NCBI RefSeq assembly: GCF_031834615.1
Contig: NZ_CP115543.1
Span: forward strand, 1,685,001-1,749,000
DNA: 64,000 nucleotides
DNA from: Stenotrophomonas aracearum
Lineage (GTDB): Bacteria; Pseudomonadota; Gammaproteobacteria; Xanthomonadales; Xanthomonadaceae
Direction of reading: 5' to 3'
Part shown: positions 51,380-61,562 of the stretch, one piece after another
Layout: every line of letters starts with the position of its first letter
Numbering within the stretch: the stretch's first letter is position 1
The notes under the pieces: model-generated
The model's input: the letters and a program-made list of their open reading frames with translations, nothing else
The model's database searches: none
Told to the model about the DNA's origin: nothing
Made by a program: the position numbers and the translations under genes

Positions 51380-52587
51380 TGAAGCAGATGGTCATGATCA
51401 AGCGCGTTGCCACCCTGGTCCTGATGGGCGTGGCGCTGTCCGGCTGCAGCACCGTCAAGGGCTGGTTCGCGGGCAAGGACGCAGAGGCCAAGAAGGCGCT
51501 GGAACCGGCTGAGCTGGTCAAGTTCGAGCCGACCGTGAAGGTCGACAAGGTCTGGAGCACCAACCTGGGCAAGGGCGAGAAGCGCATTGGCGTCCGCCAG
51601 GGTCCGGTCGTGGCCGACGGCCGCGTGTTCGCGGCGGCCATCACCGGCGGCGTGCATGCGCTGGACCTTCAGACCGGCAAGACTGTGTGGACCTACGAGC
51701 CGGCCAAGGTCAAGAAGCAGCCCAAGCTGCGCCTGTCCGGTGGCCCCGGCGTCGGCGAAGGCCTGGTGGTGATCGGTACGCTGGATGGCCAGGTGATCGC
51801 GCTGGACGCCAACGACGGCACCGAAAAGTGGCGCGCCAAGGTCCCCGGTGAAGTGATTTCCGCCCCGGCCGTCGGCCAGGGCATCGTGTTCGTGCGCAGC
51901 AACGATGGCCGGGTGACCGCCTTCGATGCCGGCAACGGCACCCAGAAGTGGTTCAACCCGCGCGAACTGCCTGCGCTGACCGTGCGCGGCAACGCGCCGG
52001 TGGTGGCCGGCCCGGGCGTGCTGTTCATCGGCAACGATGACGGCAGCGTGGCCGCGCTGGCCATGCAGGACGGTCGCACCGTGTGGGACCAGATGGTCGC
52101 CAACGGCGAAGGCCGTACCGAGCTGGAGCGCATGTCCGACGTGGACGGTGCCCCGGTGCTGGAAGGCAACACCCTGTTCGTGAGCAGCTTCAAGAACCAG
52201 ACCATGGCGATCGAAGGCCCGACCGGCCGTCCGCTGTGGGCACGCGATCATGGCGGCGCCGGTGGCGTGGCCCTGACCTCGGGCAATGTGTTCGTCACCG
52301 ACAACAAGGGTGGCGTGTTCGGCCTGGACAAGACCAGTGGCACGGCCATGTGGTCGCAGACCGGGCTGGCCCGCCGCTCGCTGACCGGGCCGGTGGTGCA
52401 GGGCGATTACGTTGTAGTCGGTGACTACAAGGGCTACCTGCACTGGCTGCGCACCGACAACGGCGAATTCGCCGGGCGCGCCAAGAGTGGCGGCGATGCC
52501 CTGCTGGCGCAGCCAGTGGTCGCCGATGGGATTCTGCTGGTGCAGAACGTTGATGGAAAGCTGACCGCGTTCCGGTTGGCACAATAA
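51379..52587 (+). CDS. bamB: Outer membrane protein assembly factor BamB
   Basis: BamB is a lipoprotein of the BAM complex that inserts beta-barrel proteins in the outer membrane. The 402-residue protein has a lipoprotein signal (ATLVLMGVALSGCSTV, Cys23) and an eight-bladed PQQ-type beta-propeller with repeated G.V.ALD...G...W motifs (VHALDLQTGKTVW, VIALDANDGTEKW, VTAFDAGNGTQKW and so on). An in-frame second ATG at residue 6 is possible. It lies between yfgM and der, 12 bp before der. Confidence 0.95.
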   Translation: MKQMVMIKRVATLVLMGVALSGCSTVKGWFAGKDAEAKKALEPAELVKFEPTVKVDKVWSTNLGKGEKRIGVRQGPVVADGRVFAAAITGGVHALDLQTGKTVWTYEPAKVKKQPKLRLSGGPGVGEGLVVIGTLDGQVIALDANDGTEKWRAKVPGEVISAPAVGQGIVFVRSNDGRVTAFDAGNGTQKWFNPRELPALTVRGNAPVVAGPGVLFIGNDDGSVAALAMQDGRTVWDQMVANGEGRTELERMSDVDGAPVLEGNTLFVSSFKNQTMAIEGPTGRPLWARDHGGAGGVALTSGNVFVTDNKGGVFGLDKTSGTAMWSQTGLARRSLTGPVVQGDYVVVGDYKGYLHWLRTDNGEFAGRAKSGGDALLAQPVVADGILLVQNVDGKLTAFRLAQ

Positions 52588-52599
52588 GGAGTTACCGCG

Positions 52600-53997
52600 A
52601 TGCTGCCCTTGGTCGCCCTGGTTGGACGGCCGAATGTCGGCAAGTCCACCATTTTCAATGCGCTGACCCGTACCCGTGACGCCCTGGTCCATGACCAGCC
52701 CGGCGTCACCCGGGACCGCAACTATGGTGTCTGCCGTCTCGACGAGGACAATCATTTCCTCGTCGTCGACACGGGCGGTATCGCGGAAGAGGAAGAGGGC
52801 CTGGCTGGTGCGACCGCACGCCAGGCCCGCGCCGCTGCTGCCGAAGCCGACCTGATCCTGTTCGTGGTCGATGCCCGTGACGGCACCTCGGCGTTGGATG
52901 ACGAGATCCTGTCGTGGCTGCGCAAGCTGTCGCGGCCGACCCTGCTGCTGATCAACAAGATCGACGGCACCAACGAAGACAACGTCCGCTCCGAGTTCGC
53001 CCGTTACGGCTTCAGCGAAATGCTGACCGTGTCGGCGGCGCATCGCCAGGGCCTGGACGATCTGCTCGAGGAAGTTGTCCAGCGCCTGCCGGAAGAGGGC
53101 AGCGCCGAAGAGATGGACAACGATCCGGCCCGGATGCGCATCGCCTTCGTCGGCCGCCCCAACGTGGGCAAGTCGACCCTGGTCAACCGCATCCTCGGCG
53201 AGGAGCGGATGATCGCGTCCGAAGTGCCGGGCACCACCCGCGACTCGATCGCGGTGGACCTGGAGCGCGACGGCCGCCAGTATCGCCTGATCGACACCGC
53301 CGGCCTGCGCCGCAAGGGGCGTGTCGAAGAGGTGGTCGAGAAGTTCAGCGTGATCAAGACCCTGCAGGCCATCGAGCAGTGCCAGGTAGCCGTGCTGATG
53401 CTCGACGCCGGCGAAGGCGTGACCGACCAGGACGCCAGCGTGCTGGGCGCGGTGCTCGATGCCGGGCGTGCGCTGGTGGTGGCGATCAACAAGTGGGACG
53501 GGCTGACCGACTACCAGCGCGAGCAGGCCGAAACCCTGGTGTCGCGCAAGCTCGGCTTCGTGCCGTGGGCGGAAACCGTGCGCATCTCGGCCAAGCATGG
53601 CTCGGGCCTGCGCGAGCTGTTCCGTGCGATCCACCAGGCGCATGCCTCGGCCACGCATGAGTTCAGCACCAGCGAAGTCAACAAGGCGCTGGAAATCGCC
53701 TACGAGACCAACCCGCCGCCGGCGGTGCGTGGCCACGTGTCCAAGCTGCGTTACGTGCACCCGGGCGGTTCCAACCCGCCGACCTTCATCGTGCACGGCA
53801 CCCGCCTGAAGGAACTGCCGGAGTCGTACAAGCGCTACCTCGAGAACTTCTTCCGCAAGCGCTTCAAGCTGATCGGCACGCCGGTGCAGTTCATCTTCCG
53901 CGAGGGTACCAACCCGTACGAAGGCAAGAAGAACCAGCTGACCGAGCGCCAGATCGCCAAGAAGAAGCGCCTGATCCGCCACGTAAAGGGCCGCTGA
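52600..53997 (+). CDS. der: Ribosome-associated GTPase Der (EngA)
   Basis: Der is an essential double GTPase for maturation of the 50S subunit. The 465-residue protein has two GTP-binding domains, each starting GRPNVGKST (residues 9-17 and about 185-193), with DTGG/DTAG and NKID/NKWD motifs, and a C-terminal KH-like domain that packs between them. AAGGAG stands 9 nt before the ATG. Two inverted GTAG palindromes follow 25 bp after the stop codon. Confidence 0.96.
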   Translation: MLPLVALVGRPNVGKSTIFNALTRTRDALVHDQPGVTRDRNYGVCRLDEDNHFLVVDTGGIAEEEEGLAGATARQARAAAAEADLILFVVDARDGTSALDDEILSWLRKLSRPTLLLINKIDGTNEDNVRSEFARYGFSEMLTVSAAHRQGLDDLLEEVVQRLPEEGSAEEMDNDPARMRIAFVGRPNVGKSTLVNRILGEERMIASEVPGTTRDSIAVDLERDGRQYRLIDTAGLRRKGRVEEVVEKFSVIKTLQAIEQCQVAVLMLDAGEGVTDQDASVLGAVLDAGRALVVAINKWDGLTDYQREQAETLVSRKLGFVPWAETVRISAKHGSGLRELFRAIHQAHASATHEFSTSEVNKALEIAYETNPPPAVRGHVSKLRYVHPGGSNPPTFIVHGTRLKELPESYKRYLENFFRKRFKLIGTPVQFIFREGTNPYEGKKNQLTERQIAKKKRLIRHVKGR

Positions 53998-54022
53998 CGC
54001 GACTCCGGATACGGCGATCCCG

Positions 54023-54090
54023 GTAGAGCCACGCCCTGCGTGGCTTCGCGGCGTCCGAACGTACGACAGCCACGCAGAGCGTGGCTCTAC
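54023..54090. repeat. Inverted pair of SMAG/REP palindromes between der and moeB
   Basis: GTAGAGCCACGC..GCGTGGCT (54023-54045) and its near-perfect inverted partner AGCCACGC..GCGTGGCTCTAC (54068-54090), 22 bp apart. The arm sequence is the same as in the apt-dbpA pair. Here it lies between two genes on the same strand. Confidence 0.85.
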
Positions 54091-54105
54091 CGTCCGGGCG
54101 CGCGC

Positions 54106-54111
54106 GATAAT
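54106..54111 (+). promoter_or_regulatory. Possible -10 box giving a leaderless moeB mRNA
   Basis: GATAAT ends six bases before the ATG at 54118, and no ribosome binding site precedes that codon. The -35 region is not recognisable, so this is tentative. Confidence 0.35.
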
Positions 54112-54117
54112 GTGGCC

Positions 54118-55257
54118 ATGAGCGCCATTCTCGAGATCACCCCCGAACACGCCCACCAACGCGCCCTCCACGGCGCGCTGCTGATCGACGTGCGCGAAGC
54201 GCACGAGCGCGCCACCGGCATGGCCGAAGGCGCGCGGGGTATCGCGCAGGGCGACCTCCAGGCCGAGCCCACCGCGCACCTCCCGGCACTCGACCGCGAG
54301 ATCCTGCTGATCTGCCAGAGCGGCAAGCGCTCGCTCGACACGGCAACGGCCCTGCACGACCTCGGCTACACCCGCATCGCCTCGGTCCACGGCGGCACCA
54401 CCGCCTGGCGCGCCGCCGGCCTGCCACTGGTGCAACCGCTGCAGAGCGATGACGAACGCGACTTCAACGAACGCTACTCGCGCCACCTGCTGCTGCCCCA
54501 GGTCGGCGTGGCCGGCCAGCAGGCGCTGCTGGGCGCGCGCGTGCTGCTGCTCGGCGCCGGGGGCCTCGGCTCGCCCGCCGCCTTCTACCTGGCCGCTGCC
54601 GGGGTAGGGCACCTGCGCATCGCCGACGACGACGTCGTCGACCGCAGCAACCTGCACCGGCAGATCCTGCACACCGACGCCAGCGTCGGCCAGCCCAAGG
54701 TGCTGTCGGCGCGGGAACGACTGCTGGCGCTCAATCCACGCCTGGACGTGGACGCCGTGCAGGCGCGCGTCACCTCGGACAACATCGACGCCCTGCTGGA
54801 AGGCGTGGACGTGGTGCTGGACGGCTCGGACAACTTCCCGCTGCGCTACCTGCTCAACGATGCGTGCATCAAGCACGGCATACCGCTGGTGTATGGCGCG
54901 GTGGAGCGCTTCACCGGCCAGGTGTCGGTGTTCGATGCCGGCCGCCAGCGCGGCCACGCACCGTGTTACCGCTGCCTGTTCCCGGAACCACCCCCGCCGG
55001 AGTTCGCGCCCAACTGCGCCGAAGCCGGCGTGCTCGGCGTGCTGCCGGGCATGGTCGGCCTGCTGCAGGCCACCGAAGTGCTCAAGCTGCTGCTGGGCAT
55101 CGGCGAGCCGCTCGTCGGCCGGTTGTTGACCTTCGATGCGCTGGCAATGCGCTTCCGCGAAATCCGGCTGGCGCCGGACCCGGCGTGCCCGGTATGTGCG
55201 CCGGGGCAGGCGTTCCCCGGATACATCGACTACACGGCGTTTTGCAGTAGCAGTTAG
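54118..55257 (+). CDS. moeB: Rhodanese-MoeB fusion: molybdopterin-synthase (or thiamin) sulfur-carrier adenylyltransferase
   Basis: The 379-residue protein joins an N-terminal rhodanese domain (about 1-105, active-site Cys66 in LICQSGKRS) to an E1-like ThiF/MoeB domain (about 115-379). The latter has the ATP-binding LLGAGGLGSPAAFYLAAAGVG (glycines near 146-151), the RSNLHRQILH motif, the catalytic aspartate in LDGSDNF and two zinc CxxC pairs (Cys283/286, Cys357/360). It should adenylate the C-terminus of a sulfur carrier such as MoaD or ThiS, and the rhodanese may supply the sulfur. In human MOCS3 the rhodanese is at the C-terminus, so the order here is reversed. Which carrier it serves is not decided, since no moa or thi gene is nearby. 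Confidence 0.88.
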   Translation: MSAILEITPEHAHQRALHGALLIDVREAHERATGMAEGARGIAQGDLQAEPTAHLPALDREILLICQSGKRSLDTATALHDLGYTRIASVHGGTTAWRAAGLPLVQPLQSDDERDFNERYSRHLLLPQVGVAGQQALLGARVLLLGAGGLGSPAAFYLAAAGVGHLRIADDDVVDRSNLHRQILHTDASVGQPKVLSARERLLALNPRLDVDAVQARVTSDNIDALLEGVDVVLDGSDNFPLRYLLNDACIKHGIPLVYGAVERFTGQVSVFDAGRQRGHAPCYRCLFPEPPPPEFAPNCAEAGVLGVLPGMVGLLQATEVLKLLLGIGEPLVGRLLTFDALAMRFREIRLAPDPACPVCAPGQAFPGYIDYTAFCSSS

Positions 55258-55384
55258 TGGAATGACCTGGCGCTTTTATGGCCTATCGTTCCATTCCCGG
55301 CACGATCCTGCGCACCGGCGTGCTATGTCCCTGCGTCAACTTGTCCTATCGTGACGGCTGATCGGATTTACAGGGAACAACCGC

Positions 55385-57211
55385 ATGGCGGTGGAAGCAG
55401 GTGCCAGTGAACTGGTGAAGGTAGTCGCCCTGCTGGGTGCGGCCGTGGTGATGGTGCCGCTGTTCCGCCGGCTGGGACTGGGCTCGGTGCTGGGCTACTT
55501 CGCCGCCGGCCTGGCGATCGGACCGTTCGGCTTCGGCTGGTTCTCCGACCCACAGGCGATCCTGCATACCGCCGAACTCGGCGTGGTGATGTTCCTGTTC
55601 GTGATCGGACTGGAAATGCGTCCTTCGCACCTGTGGAGCCTGCGCACCGAAATCTTCGGCCTGGGCACCCTGCAGATCGTGGTCTGCGGTGCGGTGCTCA
55701 CCGGCGTGTGCATGCTGTTCGGCTTCCCGCTGCCGGTGGCCTTCATCGGCGCGGCCGGTTTCGTGCTGACCTCCACCGCGGTGGTGATGCAGCTGCTGGC
55801 CGAGCGCGGCGACATCGCGCTGCCCTCGGGGCAGAAGATCGTCTCGATCCTGCTGTTCGAAGACCTGCTGATCGTGCCGCTGCTGGCCGTGGTGGCGTTC
55901 ATGGCGCCGGTGCAGGCCGACGCCGGCGCGGGTTCGCGCTGGCTCAGCGTGGCCATTGCCGCCGGCGCGATCATCGGCCTGGTGCTGGTGGGGCGCTTCC
56001 TGCTCAACCCGCTGTTCCGCATCCTGGCGGCGGCCAAGGCGCGTGAGGTGATGACCGCCGCCGCACTGCTTGTGGTGCTGGGTGCGGCGCTGCTGATGCA
56101 ACTGGGCGGCCTCTCGATGGCAATGGGCGCGTTCCTCGCCGGCGTGCTGCTGAGCGAGTCGACCTTCCGCCACCAGATCGAAGCGGATATCGAGCCGTTC
56201 CGCGGCATCCTGCTCGGCCTGTTCTTCCTCAGCGTGGGCATGGCGCTGGACCTGACCGTGGTCGCCAACAACTGGCCGCTGATCGTGTCCGGCGTGCTGG
56301 CGCTGATGCTGGCCAAGGCGGTCTGCATCTACACCGTGGCGCGCCTGCTGGGCAGCGACCACCGCCAGGCGCTGGACCGTGGCGTGGTGATGGCGCAGGG
56401 CGGCGAGTTCGCGTTCGTGCTGTTCTCGGCCGCGGCCACCGCGGGGGTGATCGGGGTGGAGGTCAATGCCAACCTGACCGCCATCGTGGTCCTCTCGATG
56501 GCGCTGACCCCGCTGTTCGTGCTGCTGCACGACAGGTTGATGCCGGCGCGCGAAGTGTCGCTGGAAGGGGTGGACACCGCCGAGGGCATGTCCGGCAGCG
56601 TGCTGATGATCGGTTTCGGTCGTTTCGGCCAGGTCGCCAGCCAGTCGCTGCTGGCGCGCGACGTGGACGTGACCATCATCGACAACGACGTGGACATGAT
56701 CCACAACGCCGAGCGCTTCGGCTTCAAGATTTATTACGGTGATGGCACCCGCCTGGACGTGCTGCATGCGTCCGGCGCCGCCACTGCGCGTGCGATTGCG
56801 ATCTGCGTCAACAGCGACGTCGACGCCGACCGCATCGTGGAACTGGCGAAACACGAATTCCCGCAGGCCAAGCTGCTGGTGCGTTCGTTCGACCGCGAAC
56901 ATTCGCTGCGCCTGATCCATGCGGGCGTCGACTATCAGATCCGCGAAACCTTCGAATCGGCCCTGCAGTTCGGCCAGGCCGCATTGATGGAGCTCGGCGC
57001 CGACGCCGACGACGCACGCGAGATCGCCGAACAGATCCGCGAGCGCGACGCCGAGCGTTTCGAACTGGAAATGGCCGGTGGCGACCTGCGTGCGGGCGCC
57101 CACATGGTGTTCGGCAGCGCGCTGCCCGGCGTGCCGACCCCGACGCCGTTCACCGCGCCAAAGCGCAAGGCGCGCACCCTCAACGCCGACGAAGTCCCCG
57201 ACGAAGAGTAG
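55385..57211 (+). CDS. Kef-type monovalent cation:proton antiporter (CPA2) with RCK domain
   Basis: The 608-residue protein has about twelve membrane helices (1-385) of the CPA2 type (GYFAAGLAIGPFGFGW, FVIGLEMRPSHLW, LLFEDLLIVPLLAVVAF, SMAMGAFLAGVLLSES), then a TrkA-N/RCK domain beginning VLMIGFGRFGQVASQSLLARDVDVTIIDND (near 400) for nucleotide binding. This is the KefB/KefC plan: potassium efflux in exchange for protons, protecting against electrophiles or acidifying the cytoplasm. The C-terminal 50 residues are proline-rich then charged (KRKARTLNADEVPDEE) with no domain. No KefF/KefG-like subunit gene lies alongside. The stop codon TAG is part of a GTAG palindrome. Confidence 0.88.
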   Translation: MAVEAGASELVKVVALLGAAVVMVPLFRRLGLGSVLGYFAAGLAIGPFGFGWFSDPQAILHTAELGVVMFLFVIGLEMRPSHLWSLRTEIFGLGTLQIVVCGAVLTGVCMLFGFPLPVAFIGAAGFVLTSTAVVMQLLAERGDIALPSGQKIVSILLFEDLLIVPLLAVVAFMAPVQADAGAGSRWLSVAIAAGAIIGLVLVGRFLLNPLFRILAAAKAREVMTAAALLVVLGAALLMQLGGLSMAMGAFLAGVLLSESTFRHQIEADIEPFRGILLGLFFLSVGMALDLTVVANNWPLIVSGVLALMLAKAVCIYTVARLLGSDHRQALDRGVVMAQGGEFAFVLFSAAATAGVIGVEVNANLTAIVVLSMALTPLFVLLHDRLMPAREVSLEGVDTAEGMSGSVLMIGFGRFGQVASQSLLARDVDVTIIDNDVDMIHNAERFGFKIYYGDGTRLDVLHASGAATARAIAICVNSDVDADRIVELAKHEFPQAKLLVRSFDREHSLRLIHAGVDYQIRETFESALQFGQAALMELGADADDAREIAEQIRERDAERFELEMAGGDLRAGAHMVFGSALPGVPTPTPFTAPKRKARTLNADEVPDEE

Positions 57212-57281
57212 TGCCGGCCGCCGGCCGGCTCCTCGCATTACCTTCCGGCAGCCCGAAGAGCCGGCCAGCGGCCGGCACTAC
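57208..57281. repeat. Inverted pair of SMAG/REP palindromes overlapping a stop codon
   Basis: GTAGTGCCGGCC-GCC-GGCCGGCT (57208-57230) and inverted AGCCGGCC-AGC-GGCCGGCACTAC (57259-57281). The TAG stop codon of the Kef-type gene (57209-57211) lies in the GTAG of the first copy, so the palindrome supplied or abuts the end of the reading frame. Confidence 0.85.
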
Positions 57282-57362
57282 CGGCGGTCGCTGGCCCGCA
57301 GGTGTTCGGCATCCCGCTAATGAAGGACAATACGCTCCCCGCCGCCCCACGCCGCACGCCCG

Positions 57363-58238
57363 ATGACCGACTCCGCCGCCCCCCATTCCGCCCGCATCCT
57401 GGACGGACGCCGCATCGCCGAAGACCTGCTGGACAGCCTGAAGGTGCGCGTGGACGCCCGCCTGGCCGCCGGTGGCAGCCGGCCGGGGCTGGCCGTGGTG
57501 CTGGTCGGCGGCGACCCGGCTTCGACCGTGTACGTGCGCAACAAGCGCCGCGCGGCCGAGAAGGTCGGCATCGAAGCGTTCGACTATGACCTGCCGGCCG
57601 GCACCAGCGAAGCCCAGCTGCTGACCCTGATCGACCAGCTCAATGCCGACCCGAAGATCCACGGCATCCTGGTGCAGCTGCCGCTGCCGGGCATTCCCGA
57701 CGCCAGCCGCCTGATCCACCGGATCGACCCGCGCAAGGACGTGGACGGCTTCCATCCGGAAAACGTCGGCCACCTGGCGCTGCGCGAATTCGGCCTGCGC
57801 CCGTGCACCCCGCGCGGCATCACCACGCTGCTCGGCCATACCGACCAGCCGGTGCGCGGCCGCAACGCCACCATCGTCGGCGTGAGCAACCACGTGGGCC
57901 GGCCGATGGGCCTGGAACTGCTGATCGCCGGCTGCACGGTGACCAGCTGCCACAAGTTCACCCCCAAGGACGTGCTGGAGCAGTCGGTGCGCAACGCCGA
58001 CATCCTGGTGGTCGCGGTGGGCCGCCCGGGGATCGTGCCGGGCGAGTGGGTCAAGCCGGGCGCGGTGGTGATCGACGTGGGCATCAACCGCCTGGACGAC
58101 GGCCGCCTGGTCGGCGACGTGGGCTTCGACGCGGCCGCGCAGCGCGCCAGCTGGATCACCCCGGTGCCGGGTGGGGTAGGGCCGATGACCGTGGCCACCC
58201 TGATGCAGAATACGATTGAGGCCGCCGAAGCGTCCTGA
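57363..58238 (+). CDS. folD: Bifunctional methylenetetrahydrofolate dehydrogenase/cyclohydrolase FolD
   Basis: FolD interconverts 5,10-methylene- and 10-formyl-tetrahydrofolate, supplying one-carbon units for purines. The 291-residue protein has the family signatures [16 protein letters not shown] (catalytic lysine), [22 protein letters not shown] and [18 protein letters not shown], with a dinucleotide-binding [16 protein letters not shown]. It lies just upstream of guaB and guaA, so purine-linked genes are clustered here. The first dozen residues ([13 protein letters not shown]) precede the conserved start. Confidence 0.95.
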   Translation: MTDSAAPHSARILDGRRIAEDLLDSLKVRVDARLAAGGSRPGLAVVLVGGDPASTVYVRNKRRAAEKVGIEAFDYDLPAGTSEAQLLTLIDQLNADPKIHGILVQLPLPGIPDASRLIHRIDPRKDVDGFHPENVGHLALREFGLRPCTPRGITTLLGHTDQPVRGRNATIVGVSNHVGRPMGLELLIAGCTVTSCHKFTPKDVLEQSVRNADILVVAVGRPGIVPGEWVKPGAVVIDVGINRLDDGRLVGDVGFDAAAQRASWITPVPGGVGPMTVATLMQNTIEAAEAS

Positions 58239-58304
58239 ATGGCGACACGCGGCGCGACACAGCGTCGCATCTGGCCCCTGCCCATCGGGGCCAAATCAGG
58301 GTAA

Positions 58305-59792
<1,488 letters not shown>

Positions 59793-59896
59793 TGCGGAGG
59801 GGCAGAGAGGAACGAGGAAGCTGATTCCCGTTCCTCTTTCTCTATCTGCCATCGAATTTTGTTTCTGAGATTTTCCACCTGTTCTTTCCGGGCGCC
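59793..59896 (+). other. guaB-guaA spacer with a long imperfect hairpin
   Basis: The 104-bp spacer contains GGCAGAGAGGAACG (59801-59814) that can pair imperfectly with CGTTCCTCTTTCTC..CTGCC (about 59828-59849). It is followed by a pyrimidine-rich, A/T-richer stretch (CTGTTCTTTCC) instead of a clear ribosome binding site for guaA. It may attenuate or process the guaBA mRNA; nothing shows this directly. Confidence 0.4.
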
Positions 59897-61462
<1,566 letters not shown>

Positions 61463-61472
61463 TCCCCACCCG

Positions 61473-61533
61473 GTAGAGCGGGGTTCTGCCCCGCTGCCGT
61501 TGAATCACAAGGGCGCCGAAAGGCGCCCTTGTG
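61473..61533 (+). repeat. SMAG palindrome and GNRA-capped hairpin after guaA
   Basis: GTAGAGCGGGG..CCCCGCTG (61473-61496) is followed by a perfect 12-bp stem, CACAAGGGCGCC (61506-61517) and its complement (61522-61533), closed by GAAA. The second has no T run but is the likely transcription end between guaA and the convergent gene. Confidence 0.75.
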
Positions 61534-61562
61534 CGTTGCTGCCCGCGTCGGGGAGAGCTTCC

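Noticed and set aside
51004..54957. A 1317-codon minus-strand open frame across bamB, der and neighbours
   Set aside because: Antisense shadow of at least four well-identified genes; composition (His, Gln, Arg rich) is typical of such frames.
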